Assembly (NCBI RefSeq): GCF_026340095.1 | Contig: NZ_JAPEPO010000001.1 | Span: 5,170,001 to 5,234,000 of the forward strand | Reading direction: 5' to 3' | Length of the DNA stretch: 64,000 nt | Source: Streptomyces sp. NBC_01446 | GTDB taxonomy: Bacteria > Actinomycetota > Actinomycetes > Streptomycetales > Streptomycetaceae | In this document: piece by piece, positions 18,416 to 27,178 of the stretch | Layout: each line of letters opens with the position of its first letter | Position numbering within the stretch: the stretch's first letter is position 1 | Translations under genes and position numbers: made by a program | The notes under the pieces: generated by a model | Databases searched by the model: none | Told to the model about the DNA's origin: nothing | What the model saw: the letters and a program-made list of their open reading frames with translations, nothing else

Positions 18416-19573
18416 GTGACACGCAAGACGGTGCGCATCGCCATGAACGGGGTGACGGGGCGCATGGGCTACCGCCAGCACCTCGTCCGCTCTCTCCTCG
18501 CCCTGCGCGAACAGGGCGGCCTCGACCTGGGCGACGGCACGGTGCTGTGGCCGGAACCGGTGCTCGTCGGCCGCCGCGAGCACGCGCTGCTGGCGCTCGC
18601 CGAGCAGCACGGCCTCGACCCGGCGAACGTCTCCACCGACCTCGACGCCGTCCTCGCCGACGACACGATCGACATCTACTTCGACGCGCAGGTCACGTCC
18701 GCCCGCGAGGAGGCGCTCAAGAAGGCCATCGCCGCCGGAAAGCACCTCTACACGGAGAAGCCCTCGGCGACGAGCCTCGACGGCGCGCTCGAACTGGCCC
18801 GGCTGGCGAAGGCGAAGGGCATCAAGCACGGCGTCGTCCAGGACAAGCTGTTCCTGCCGGGCCTGCTCAAGCTCAAGCGCCTCATCGACGGCGGCTTCTT
18901 CGGGCGGATCCTTTCCGTGCGCGGCGAGTTCGGCTACTGGGTCTTCGAGGGTGACTGGCAGGAGGCGCAGCGGCCGAGCTGGAACTACCGGTCGGAGGAC
19001 GGCGGTGGCATCGTCGTCGACATGTTCCCGCACTGGGAGTACGTGCTCCACGAGCTGTTCGGCCGCGTGACGAGCGTCCAGGCGCTGGCCTCGACGCACA
19101 TCCCGCAGCGCTGGGACGAGGGCGGCAAGCCCTACGACGCGACGGCCGACGACTCGGCGTACGGCATCTTCGAGCTCGACGGCGGCGCGGTCGCGCAGAT
19201 CAACTCCTCCTGGTCGGTGCGGGTCAACCGGGACGAACTCGTCGAGTTCCAGGTGGACGGCACCGAGGGCTCCGCCGTCGCCGGACTGCGCAACTGCCGT
19301 GTCCAGCACCGCGCTTCGACCCCGAAGCCCGTATGGAATCCGGACCTGCCGGCCACGTACTCCTTCCGTGACCAGTGGCAGGAGGTCCCCGACAACCAGG
19401 AGTTCGACAACGGCTTCAAGGCGCAGTGGGAGCTGTTCCTCAAGCACGTGTACGCCGACGCGCCCTACCGCTGGGACCTGTTCGCCGGCGCCCGCGGTGT
19501 CCAGCTCGCCGAGCTCGGCCTGAAGTCGTCGGCCGAGGGCCGCCGCCTGGACGTCCCGGAGATCTCGCTGTGA
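18416..19573 (+). CDS. Gfo/Idh/MocA-family oxidoreductase
   Basis: This 385-residue NAD(P)-dependent dehydrogenase acts on a sugar, inositol or related polyol. The N-terminal Rossmann part starts VRIAMNGVTGRMGYRQHLVR, and the family motif EKP occurs in LYTEKPSATSLDGALELA with the catalytic-type Lys. The C-terminal alpha/beta domain contains GGGIVVDMFPHWEYVLHELFG, matching the usual G-x-D-x-x-x-H active-site helix. GTG 18416 is chosen for its GAAGGGA site 6 bp upstream; the upstream open frame runs through the LacI gene and is not coding. Its stop overlaps the next start as GTGA, so it is translationally coupled to the DUF993 gene. It is the first gene of an operon under the LacI operator. Confidence 0.85.
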   Translation: MTRKTVRIAMNGVTGRMGYRQHLVRSLLALREQGGLDLGDGTVLWPEPVLVGRREHALLALAEQHGLDPANVSTDLDAVLADDTIDIYFDAQVTSAREEALKKAIAAGKHLYTEKPSATSLDGALELARLAKAKGIKHGVVQDKLFLPGLLKLKRLIDGGFFGRILSVRGEFGYWVFEGDWQEAQRPSWNYRSEDGGGIVVDMFPHWEYVLHELFGRVTSVQALASTHIPQRWDEGGKPYDATADDSAYGIFELDGGAVAQINSSWSVRVNRDELVEFQVDGTEGSAVAGLRNCRVQHRASTPKPVWNPDLPATYSFRDQWQEVPDNQEFDNGFKAQWELFLKHVYADAPYRWDLFAGARGVQLAELGLKSSAEGRRLDVPEISL

Positions 19574-20721
19574 CGATCCGACTCCCCGGCCCCGGCGGTT
19601 CGCTGCGCGACTACACCCCGCGCGCCGAGCCGGCCTCCTTCACCACGGGCGCGCCGCTCGTCTCGCGGACCGTCTTCTCGGCGGCGCACGTCGTCGCCGA
19701 CCCGCTCGCCGACGCCGGCCCCGACGTGGCCGCCGTCGACTGGGACGCGACGCTCGCCTTCCGCCGTCATCTGTGGGCGCACGGCCTGGGCGTCGCCGAG
19801 GCCATGGACACCGCCCAGCGCGGCATGGGCCTCGACTGGGCGGGCGCGGCCGAGCTGATCCGGCGCTCGACCGCCGAGGCAAGGTCGGCCGGAGGCGCCA
19901 TCGCGTGCGGGGTGGGCACCGACCAATTGACCGGGACCGCCACGCTCGCCGAGGTCCGCGCGGCCTACGAGGAACAGCTCGCGCTCGTGGAGGGGACGGG
20001 CGCGCAGGCGATCCTCATGGCCTCGCGGGCCCTGGCGGCCGCGGCGTCCGGACCCGAGGACTACCTCGACGTCTACGGGCATCTGCTGCGCCAGGCCGCC
20101 GAGCCCGTCATCCTGCACTGGCTCGGCCCGATGTTCGACCCCGCCCTGGACGGCTACTGGGGTTCGCCGGACCTCGACGCCGCCACCGAGACCTTCCTCG
20201 ACGTCATCGCCGCGCACCCCGACAAGGTCGACGGCATCAAGGTCTCGCTCCTGGACGCCCGGCGCGAGGTCGAGCTGCGCCGCCGCCTCCCGCAGGGCGT
20301 GCGCTGCTACACGGGGGACGACTACAACTACCCCGAGCTGATCGCGGGCGACGAGCAGGGCTTCAGCCACGCGCTCCTCGGCATCTTCGACCCGCTGGGC
20401 CCGCTCGCGGCCGAGGCGGTGCGTGTCCTCGACACGGGGGACACCGCCAAGTTCCGTGAACTGCTCGACCCGACGGTCGAGTTGTCGCGGCACCTCTTCG
20501 AGAAGCCGACCCGCTTCTACAAGACGGGCGTCGTCCTGCTCGCCTGGCTCGCGGGCCGCCAGTCCCACTTCACGATGGTCGGCGGCCTCCAGTCGGCCCG
20601 CCCGCTCCCGCACCTCGCGCGCGCCTACGAACTCGCCGACGGCCTCGGCCTGTTCCCGGACCCCGCCCTTGCCGAGACCCGGATGAAGTCCCTGCTCAGT
20701 CTGTACGGAGTCGACCAGTGA
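19570..20721 (+). CDS. DUF993 protein, dihydrodipicolinate synthase-like aldolase
   Basis: This 383-residue TIM-barrel protein resembles the DHDPS/N-acetylneuraminate lyase superfamily, in the branch known as DUF993. The segment DKVDGIKVSLLDARRE places a lysine where class I aldolases form a Schiff base, and GVRCYTGDDYNYPELIAGDEQGFSHALLG resembles the family stretch that follows it. No member with a proven reaction is known to me. The GTG at 19570 overlaps the preceding stop by 4 bases and the next gene starts in the same manner, so all three proteins are probably made together. The context suggests cleavage of a keto-sugar acid produced by the dehydrogenase; this is inference. Confidence 0.8.
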   Translation: MTIRLPGPGGSLRDYTPRAEPASFTTGAPLVSRTVFSAAHVVADPLADAGPDVAAVDWDATLAFRRHLWAHGLGVAEAMDTAQRGMGLDWAGAAELIRRSTAEARSAGGAIACGVGTDQLTGTATLAEVRAAYEEQLALVEGTGAQAILMASRALAAAASGPEDYLDVYGHLLRQAAEPVILHWLGPMFDPALDGYWGSPDLDAATETFLDVIAAHPDKVDGIKVSLLDARREVELRRRLPQGVRCYTGDDYNYPELIAGDEQGFSHALLGIFDPLGPLAAEAVRVLDTGDTAKFRELLDPTVELSRHLFEKPTRFYKTGVVLLAWLAGRQSHFTMVGGLQSARPLPHLARAYELADGLGLFPDPALAETRMKSLLSLYGVDQ

Positions 20722-21551
20722 GCCACGCCCTCGACCGCTTCTCCATCAACCAGATGACCGTCAAGCAGCTCGGCCTCGAAGAACTGGTCGCGGTCTGCGC
20801 CGAGTTGGAGGTGCCGGGCGTCGGCCTGTGGCGCGAGCCCGTGCAGACGTACGGGGTCGAGGCCGCGGCGAAGCTCGTGCGGGAGGCCGGGCTCGCCGTC
20901 ACCACGCTGTGCCGGGGCGGCTTCCTCACCGCGATCGACGTGCACGCGCGCGTGCGGGCCCTCGACGACAACCGCGCGGCCGTCGACGAGGCGGCCGCCC
21001 TCGGCACGGACACCCTCGTCCTGGTCTCCGGCGGCCTCCCCGAAGGCAGCAAGGACCTGCACGGCGCGCGGGAGCGGATCGCCGACGCGCTCGCGGAGCT
21101 CGGCCCGTACGCCGCCGAGCGTGGGGTCCGGCTCGCCATCGAGCCGCTGCACCCGATGTACGCCTCCGACCGCTGCGTCGTGTCGACGCTGGCGCAGGCG
21201 CTCGACCTGGCCGAGCGCTTCCCCGCCGAGCAGGTCGGCGTGTGCGTGGACACGTACCACGTCTGGTGGGACGACCGAGCGCCCGCGCAGATCGCGCGTG
21301 CCGGGGCGGGTGGGCGGCTGCACGCCTTCCAACTGGCCGACTGGACCACGCCGCTGCCCGAGGGCGTCCTCAACGGGCGGGGGCAGATCGGCGACGGCGC
21401 GATCGACATGCGCGCGTGGCGTGGCCTCGTCGAGGACGCCGGATACGCGGGGCCCATCGAGGTGGAACTGTTCAACGACGGGCTGTGGGCACGCGACGGG
21501 CGCGAGGTCCTCGCGGAGACGGCGGACCGCTTCGTGCGGCACGCCGGCTGA
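20718..21551 (+). CDS. Sugar phosphate isomerase/epimerase-type TIM barrel
   Basis: This 277-residue xylose-isomerase-like TIM barrel is the third gene of the DUF993 operon. Expected metal-ligand positions are visible: the Glu of LAIEPLHPMYA, the Asp in VGVCVDTYHVWWD with its His, the His of LHAFQLADW and the Glu of GPIEVELFND. Its GTG start overlaps the DUF993 stop by 4 bases (GTGA). It starts SHALDRFSINQMTVKQ. It would isomerise or epimerise the sugar handled by this pathway, possibly before the aldolase-like step. No transporter or kinase gene accompanies the operon, so uptake must be supplied elsewhere. Confidence 0.83.
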   Translation: MSHALDRFSINQMTVKQLGLEELVAVCAELEVPGVGLWREPVQTYGVEAAAKLVREAGLAVTTLCRGGFLTAIDVHARVRALDDNRAAVDEAAALGTDTLVLVSGGLPEGSKDLHGARERIADALAELGPYAAERGVRLAIEPLHPMYASDRCVVSTLAQALDLAERFPAEQVGVCVDTYHVWWDDRAPAQIARAGAGGRLHAFQLADWTTPLPEGVLNGRGQIGDGAIDMRAWRGLVEDAGYAGPIEVELFNDGLWARDGREVLAETADRFVRHAG

Positions 21552-21596
21552 GGCCTCCCGGCAGCGGCCGGCTTCGGGGCAGCGGCGGAGGGGCGG

Positions 21597-22061
21597 CTAC
21601 CTGGGGCCGCCGCCCGCCTTCCTGCCCGCGGCCCGCTTGGTGAAGACCGTCAGCAGCACCGGGATCAGGAGTTCGACGACCCGGGACACCGTCGCGGGCG
21701 GCAGGCCCGTCTTCTTCGCCACGGCGTTCGCGACCGGCCTGCTCATCTTCGTCAGGAGCCGGGACATCAGCCCGCCGGCCGCCAGACCGCCGAGCCCGCC
21801 GAGGGTGGCCACGCCCCGCAACGGCTGCTGCTCCTGTGTCTCGGCGAGCGCCTGCCGGACCTCCTCGGCCTGCGCGGGATCGGCCGTCGCCTTCTCCCTG
21901 AGCCCTCCGGAGAGCTCGGAGACGGTGCTGCCCACGACGTCCTGCGCACCCGCCGCGTCCGTACCGAGCAGGTCGGCGATCTCGACGAGCCGGTCGTCGC
22001 CGAGCTCGTCGAGTACGTCCTCCTTCAGGGAGGGTTCGGCAGATCCGGTGTTTTCGCTCAT
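21597..22061 (-). CDS. DUF937-type conserved protein
   Basis: This 154-residue protein is rich in Asp, Glu and Ala in its first half, with a short hydrophobic segment (TLGGLGGLAAGGLMS) near the middle and a basic C-terminus (TKRAAGRKAGGGPR). The first part, LLDELGDDRLVEIADLLGTD-like, resembles DUF937/YidB-type small proteins that stack helices. No catalytic motif is seen. The ATG at 22061 has only a weak ribosome site. It is on the minus strand between the DUF993 operon and the ribose operon, both of which are separated from it by hairpins or opposite orientation. Function is unknown. Confidence 0.6.
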   Translation of the reverse strand: MSENTGSAEPSLKEDVLDELGDDRLVEIADLLGTDAAGAQDVVGSTVSELSGGLREKATADPAQAEEVRQALAETQEQQPLRGVATLGGLGGLAAGGLMSRLLTKMSRPVANAVAKKTGLPPATVSRVVELLIPVLLTVFTKRAAGRKAGGGPR

Positions 22062-22221
22062 GCCGGAAACGCTACGTCTGCCCCACTGCGTCGGCACCCC
22101 GAAAAGTTTCCGGGCGGACGGTGCAACCCTTTCCGCGGTTTGCGGGTCGTATGTGGCATCAGGACTTCTGGAGGGGGATCCGGGGGGATCGCGGGGGTTC
22201 TGATGGGGAGGGGAAGCGTCA

Positions 22222-22253
22222 GGGGGTCCGGTCCGCCGACCGGGCCCCCTTTT
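22222..22253 (+). terminator. Strong intrinsic terminator with T-tract on the plus strand
   Basis: GGGGGTCCGGTC pairs with GACCGGGCCCCC (one G-U pair on the plus strand) around a CGCC loop, directly followed by TTTT. The T-tract faces the plus strand, although both flanking genes are on the minus strand; the hairpin may still end the ribose transcript 30 bp after rbsD. Confidence 0.65.
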
Positions 22254-22282
22254 GCATGCCCACAAGCAGGACCTGCCTGGAA

Positions 22283-22672
22283 CTAGAAGAAGACCCCGCA
22301 GCGCAGCAGCACGTTCGCGTACGGACGCGCCTCTCCCGTACGGACGACGAGCCGCGCGTCCCGCGAGAGCTCCTTCAGTTCCTCGTGCGGGACGAAGGCG
22401 AGCGCGGGAAGGCGCTCCGCGAGCAGCCCCGCGGCCTCGGGGTTCGCGGCCCGGATCTCCGCGGCGGCCGTCCCGCCTTCCACCACCAGCTCGTCCAGGA
22501 GCCCGTCGACGACCTCGGCGAACGACGGGACGCCGGCCCGGAACGCCAGATCCACGACCCGCGGCCCCGCCGGGATCGGCATGCCCGCGTCGCACACGAG
22601 CACGCCGTCGCCATGGCCCAGCTCGGCGAGCGCGCCGGCCAGGTGGCGGTGGAGTATTCCGGCCTTCTTCAC
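22283..22672 (-). CDS. rbsD: D-ribose pyranase
   Basis: This 129-residue enzyme interconverts the pyranose and furanose forms of ribose, feeding ribokinase. Family landmarks are VKKAGILHRHLAGALAELGHGD at the start with the catalytic-type His20 region, LVCDAGMPIP, VVDLAFRAGVPSF and the C-terminal RTGEARPYANVLLRCGVFF. The GTG at 22672 overlaps the end of rbsK by 4 bases, so it is translationally coupled as the last gene of the ribose operon. Length is normal for the family (about 130-140 residues). Confidence 0.92.
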   Translation of the reverse strand: MKKAGILHRHLAGALAELGHGDGVLVCDAGMPIPAGPRVVDLAFRAGVPSFAEVVDGLLDELVVEGGTAAAEIRAANPEAAGLLAERLPALAFVPHEELKELSRDARLVVRTGEARPYANVLLRCGVFF

Positions 22673-23568
22673 AGCGCCGCGACCTCGGCGGTCGTCGGGT
22701 AGGACGCCTGGGCGCCCTCCTTCGTGACTGCCGCCGCGCCGACGCGGGCCGCGAAGGCCGCCGCGTCGGCGAGGCTCTCGCCCGCGCCGAGCCGCCACGC
22801 CAGGGCCGCCGTGAAGGCGTCCCCCGCACCGGTCGTGTCCACGGCCGTGACCTTGACGGACGGCACGCGGCGCGTCCCCGTGCCGTCGGCCACCAGCGCG
22901 CCCTCGGCGCCCAGCGTGATCACGACGGAGCGCGGCCCGAGGGCGAGCAGCGCCCGCGCCCAGTCCTCGGGCTCCCCGGTGACGTCCGCGCCGAGCACGA
23001 CCCGCGCCTCGTGCTCGTTGACGATGAGCGGGTCGCAGGCCGCGAGGACCTCGGCGGGAAGGGGAGCGGGCGGGGACGGGTTGAGGACGAACCGGCTGCC
23101 CGGTGCCAGCGCCCGTACGACCTCGGCGACCGTGTCGAGCGGGATCTCCAGCTGCGCCGAGACCACCTGCGACGCCTGGAAGAGGCTGCCCGCGGCCTTG
23201 ACGTCCTGCGGGGTGAGCCGGGCGTTGGCACCCGGTGCCACGACGATGCTGTTGTCCCCGGACGGGTCCACCGTGATCAGGGCGACCCCGGTGGGCGCCC
23301 CGCCGACGAGGACACCGACCGGGTCGACTCCCGCCTGCTCCATCGAGTCGAGCAGCAGCCGTCCGTGCCCGTCGTCACCGACCCGCGCGAGCAGCGCCGT
23401 ACGGGCCCCGAGGCGCGCGGCGGCGACGGCCTGGTTGGCGCCCTTGCCGCCCGGGTGGACGGCCAGGTCCGAGCCGAGGACGGTCTCCCCGGCGCCCGGG
23501 CGGCGCTCGACGACGGTCACCAGGTCGGCGTTGGCCGACCCCACCACCAACAGGTCGTAGTCGTGCAT
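22669..23568 (-). CDS. rbsK: Ribokinase
   Basis: This 299-residue PfkB-family kinase phosphorylates ribose at O5. The N-terminal motif VVGSANADLV and the glycine pair in HPGGKGANQAVAAARLG contact ribose; the C-terminal signature VDTTGAGDAFTAALAWRLG carries the catalytic Asp. ATG 23568 is chosen because it gives the usual MxDYDLLVVGSANADL start; a GTG at 23577 is an alternative with its purine run only 3 bp away. It overlaps rbsD by 4 bases and follows the fused permease gene after 84 bp. Together with rbsD it forms the intracellular part of the ribose operon. Confidence 0.93.
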   Translation of the reverse strand: MHDYDLLVVGSANADLVTVVERRPGAGETVLGSDLAVHPGGKGANQAVAAARLGARTALLARVGDDGHGRLLLDSMEQAGVDPVGVLVGGAPTGVALITVDPSGDNSIVVAPGANARLTPQDVKAAGSLFQASQVVSAQLEIPLDTVAEVVRALAPGSRFVLNPSPPAPLPAEVLAACDPLIVNEHEARVVLGADVTGEPEDWARALLALGPRSVVITLGAEGALVADGTGTRRVPSVKVTAVDTTGAGDAFTAALAWRLGAGESLADAAAFAARVGAAAVTKEGAQASYPTTAEVAAL

Positions 23569-23652
23569 CGCTGTCACTTTCTCCGTGTTCTGGTTGGGCG
23601 TTCTCGATGGGCCGGTCGGGCGCCCCGGCCGGTGACCCGGAACTCGCGACGG

Positions 23653-25599
23653 CTACTTGAAGCTCGCGACGTTCTTCGAGGTGACCACCTTCACCGGCAC
23701 CTTCACCATCTCCGCGACCTTCTTGTCCTTCGCCGCCCTGACCGCGTTCTGTACGGCGATCCGGCCGAGCTCCTTCGGCTGCTGCGCGACGGACGCGTAC
23801 AGCGTGCCCGCCTCGACGGCCTTCAGGCCGTCCGGCGTGCCGTCGAAGCCGACGACGGCGACGGACTTGCCGGCCTTGGAGCCGAGCGCCTTGATCGCGC
23901 CGAGGGCCATCTCGTCGTTCTCGGCGAAGACGCCGTCGACGCCCGCGTTGGCCTGGAGCATGTTCGTCATGACGTCGAGGCCCTTGGTGCGGTCGAAGTC
24001 CGCGGGCTGCTTGGCGACGACCTTGATGCCGGGGTACGCCTTGATGCCCTCGGCGAAGCCCTGCCCGCGCTCCCGGCTGGCGGAGGTGCCGGCCGTGCCC
24101 TGGAGGATCACGATCTTGCCGGTGCCGCCGAGCTTGTCGGCGAGTGTCTTCGCCGCCTGCCGGCCGCCCGCGACGTTGTCGGAGGCGACGAGCGTGGCCG
24201 TCTTCGCCTTGTTGACGCCGCGGTCGGCGGCGACGACGGGGATGTCCGCCTTGTTGGCGCCGCGCACGGCCGGGCCGACCGCGTCGGAGTCGACGGGGTT
24301 CACGATGACCGAGCTCATGCCCTCACTGGTGAAGTTCTGGAGCTGGTTGGCCTGCTGGGACGCGTCGTTCTGGGCGTCCGTGACCGTGAGCTTGACGCCC
24401 TCCTTCTTCGCCTCGGCCTGCGCGCCCGCCTTCATCTGCACGAAGAAGGGGTTGTTCAGCGTCGAGACGGACAGGCCGAGCTTGGTCGACTTACCCGAAG
24501 AGCCGTTGTTCCAGAGGGAGATGCCGCCGATGATCGCCGCGGCGACGACGGCCGCGATCACGTACTGGGCGGCCTGTCTGCCCTTGGAGCCGCCCGGCCC
24601 GGACGTGGCGCCGGCGGCCGTCGGGGTCGCGCCCGCCTTGCGGCGCACGGTGTCGAGGAGCACGGCGAGCGCGATGACGACGCCGATGACGACCTGCTGC
24701 CAGAACGCCGACACGGAAAGGAGGTTGAGACCGTTCCTGAGCACCGCGAGGATCAGCGCGCCGATGAACGTGCCCGAAGCCTTGCCGACGCCGCCGGACA
24801 GCGAGGCGCCGCCGATGACGACCGCGGCGATGGCGTCCAGTTCGTAGCCCTGCGCGGCCTGCGGCTGCGCGGAGGTCAGACGCGAGGCGAGGACGATGCC
24901 CGCGACGGCGGCGAACAGGCCCGACAGGGCGTAGATGACGACCTTCTGCCGCTTGACGCGCAGCCCGGACAGGCGCGCCGCCTCCTCGTTGCCGCCGATC
25001 GCGAACATGGACCGGCCGATGAACGTACGGCCCAGGATCAGCGCCGTGATCAGCCCCATGACGACCATCACGAGCACCGGCACCGGCAGCCAGCCGCCGA
25101 GCGTGTCACCGATGCGCGAGACGGACTGCGGGAACGGGATCGGGCTGCCCTGCGAGATGACGAGCGACAGACCACGCCCCACCGACAGCATCGCGAGCGT
25201 CGCGATGAACGGCGGGAGCTTGCCGTACGAGATCAGCGCGCCGTTGACGAATCCGCAGGCGATACCGGTGACGACGGCGAGGATCACGGCGATCCACACC
25301 GGGACGCCCTCGCTGGTCGCGGCCCACGCGAGGACCGTCGCCGACAGGGCGGCCACGGAGCCGACCGACAGGTCGATGCCCGCCGAGACGATGACGAAGG
25401 TGACGCCGAACGCGAGGATCGCGGTCACGGCGGCCTGCACGCCGACGTTGAGCAGGTTCTGCGTGGTCAGGAAGTCGCCGGACAGCAGCGACATGGCTAT
25501 CACCAGGACGACCAGGGCGCTCAGCGCGCCGTTGTCGAGCAGGACGCGGCGCAGGCCACCCGCGCCGGCCGTGCTGCTCTTGAGCGTGTCAGTGGCCAC
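23653..25599 (-). CDS. rbsC: Fused ribose ABC permease and substrate-binding protein
   Basis: This 648-residue protein fuses an RbsC-type permease to an RbsB-type binding protein. Residues 1-330 hold about 8-10 membrane helices with family segments GIDLSVGSVAALSATVLAW and AVVIGGASLSGGVGKASGT. After a Gly/Ala linker a further helix (QYVIAAVVAAAIIGGISLW) returns to the outside, and residues 380-648 form the sugar-binding domain with KLGLSVSTLNNPFFVQMKAGA, VVAADRGVN and VVGFDGTPDG. The receptor is therefore tethered, with no separate signal peptide. GTG 25599 is chosen for GTGGAGGG 5 bp upstream; it overlaps rbsA by 11 bp. ATG 25617 is less likely. Confidence 0.9.
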   Translation of the reverse strand: MATDTLKSSTAGAGGLRRVLLDNGALSALVVLVIAMSLLSGDFLTTQNLLNVGVQAAVTAILAFGVTFVIVSAGIDLSVGSVAALSATVLAWAATSEGVPVWIAVILAVVTGIACGFVNGALISYGKLPPFIATLAMLSVGRGLSLVISQGSPIPFPQSVSRIGDTLGGWLPVPVLVMVVMGLITALILGRTFIGRSMFAIGGNEEAARLSGLRVKRQKVVIYALSGLFAAVAGIVLASRLTSAQPQAAQGYELDAIAAVVIGGASLSGGVGKASGTFIGALILAVLRNGLNLLSVSAFWQQVVIGVVIALAVLLDTVRRKAGATPTAAGATSGPGGSKGRQAAQYVIAAVVAAAIIGGISLWNNGSSGKSTKLGLSVSTLNNPFFVQMKAGAQAEAKKEGVKLTVTDAQNDASQQANQLQNFTSEGMSSVIVNPVDSDAVGPAVRGANKADIPVVAADRGVNKAKTATLVASDNVAGGRQAAKTLADKLGGTGKIVILQGTAGTSASRERGQGFAEGIKAYPGIKVVAKQPADFDRTKGLDVMTNMLQANAGVDGVFAENDEMALGAIKALGSKAGKSVAVVGFDGTPDGLKAVEAGTLYASVAQQPKELGRIAVQNAVRAAKDKKVAEMVKVPVKVVTSKNVASFK

Positions 25600-27178
25600 G
25601 GGAGCCCTCCACTTCATTGTGTACGGGGGTGGTTGCCGGGGATGCCGCGGTGCTGACGGCGAGCGCCATCACGGAGTCCTGGGTCGCTTCGCCGGCCGCG
25701 AGCTCGCCCGCGATCCGGCCCTGCGCCATGACGAGGACCCGGTCGCTCATCCCGAGGACCTCCGGCAGATCGCTGGAGATCATCAGGACGGCGTGCCCGG
25801 CCGCGGTGAGTTCGTTGACGAGCTGGTAGATCTCGACCTTCGCGCCGACGTCGATGCCGCGTGTCGGCTCGTCGAGGATGAGGACCTTGATGTCGGCGAG
25901 CAGCCACTTGCCGATGACGACCTTCTGCTGGTTGCCGCCGGACAGGGTCCGCACATGCTGGCCGAGCCCGGCCATGCGCACGCCGAGCTGCTCGGCCATG
26001 CGCGCGGCCGCGACGCGCTGCGACCTGCGGTCCACCAGGCCCGCGCGGGTCGCCGAGCGCAGGGTGACCAGGCCCAGGTTCTCCTCGACGGAGGCGTCCA
26101 GGAGGAGGCCCTGCCCCTTGCGGTCCTCGGGCACGAGCCCGACGCCGGCGGCCATCGCCGCGTTCACGTCGTGTCGCGGCAGCCGTGCGCCCGCGACCTC
26201 GACGGTGCCCTTGTCGTACGGGTCGGCGCCGAAGACGGCACGGACGACCTCGGTGCGGCCCGCACCTACGAGGCCCGCGATGCCGACGACCTCGCCGGCC
26301 CGCACCTCGAAGTGCACGTCGTGGAAGACCCCGTCGCGGGTCAGGCCCTCGACCCGCAGCAACGGAGCGTCCGTGGTGTTGAGTTCGGGCCGCTCGCGCG
26401 GGTACTGCTGTTCGATGCTGCGGCCGACCATGAGCCGTACGAGCTCGGCCTCGGGGGTCGACGCGGGGACCTGGCCGACGCTCTTGCCGTCGCGGATGAC
26501 CGTGACGCGGTCGCCGAGCGCGGCGATCTCCTCAAGGTGGTGGGTGATGAAGACGACGCCGACACCGTCCTCGCGCAGCGCGCGCACGATCCCGAAGAGC
26601 TTGTCCACCTCCTCCGAGGTGAGCACGGCCGTCGGCTCGTCCATGATGAGGACGCGCGCGTCCAGGCTCAGGGCCTTCGCGATCTCGACCATCTGGAGCC
26701 GGGCGATGCCCAGTTCGCGCACCCGGGTCCGGGGCGACACCGTCAGGCCGACGCGCCGCAGCAGCTCCTCGGCGTCGGCCTCCATCCTCTTCCGGTCGAT
26801 CATCCCGAGGCGTCGCGGCTGGCGGCCCAGGAAGATGTTCTCGGCGACCGTCAGATCGGGGACGAGGTTGAACTCCTGGTAGATGGTGGCGATCCCGAGG
26901 CGCTCGGCGTCCTGGGCCCCGTGGATACGGGTCTCCCGGCCGTCGACGACGATCCGTCCCGCGTCGGGCCGGTAGGCGCCGGAGAGCATCTTGATGAGGG
27001 TGCTCTTGCCCGCGCCGTTCTCGCCGAGCAGCACGTGCACCTCGCCGCGGCGCAGATCGAAGTCGACGCTGTCGAGGGCGACGACGCCGGGGAACGTCTT
27101 GCGTATCCCCTCGATGCGCAGCAGCTCCTCGGGCGGCCCGGCCGACTCCTGGGCCTGCCGCTCTTCCGGGTTGCTCAC
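25589..27178 (-). CDS. rbsA: Ribose ABC transporter ATPase (duplicated NBD)
   Basis: This 529-residue cytoplasmic subunit powers ribose import. The first NBD has Walker A GENGAGKST, then YQEFNLVPDLTVAENIFLGR and Walker B VLIMDEPTAVL; its signature is the degenerate ELGIARLQMVEIAKAL usual in this family. The second NBD has GLVGAGRTEV in place of a full Walker A, signature LSGGNQQKVVIGKWL and Walker B VLILDEPTRGIDVGAK. This asymmetry is standard for RbsA/MglA proteins. The GTG at 27178 overlaps the stop of rbsR by 4 bases and has GAGGAGGAA upstream. It is followed by the fused permease/binding protein. Confidence 0.93.
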   Translation of the reverse strand: MSNPEERQAQESAGPPEELLRIEGIRKTFPGVVALDSVDFDLRRGEVHVLLGENGAGKSTLIKMLSGAYRPDAGRIVVDGRETRIHGAQDAERLGIATIYQEFNLVPDLTVAENIFLGRQPRRLGMIDRKRMEADAEELLRRVGLTVSPRTRVRELGIARLQMVEIAKALSLDARVLIMDEPTAVLTSEEVDKLFGIVRALREDGVGVVFITHHLEEIAALGDRVTVIRDGKSVGQVPASTPEAELVRLMVGRSIEQQYPRERPELNTTDAPLLRVEGLTRDGVFHDVHFEVRAGEVVGIAGLVGAGRTEVVRAVFGADPYDKGTVEVAGARLPRHDVNAAMAAGVGLVPEDRKGQGLLLDASVEENLGLVTLRSATRAGLVDRRSQRVAAARMAEQLGVRMAGLGQHVRTLSGGNQQKVVIGKWLLADIKVLILDEPTRGIDVGAKVEIYQLVNELTAAGHAVLMISSDLPEVLGMSDRVLVMAQGRIAGELAAGEATQDSVMALAVSTAASPATTPVHNEVEGSRGH

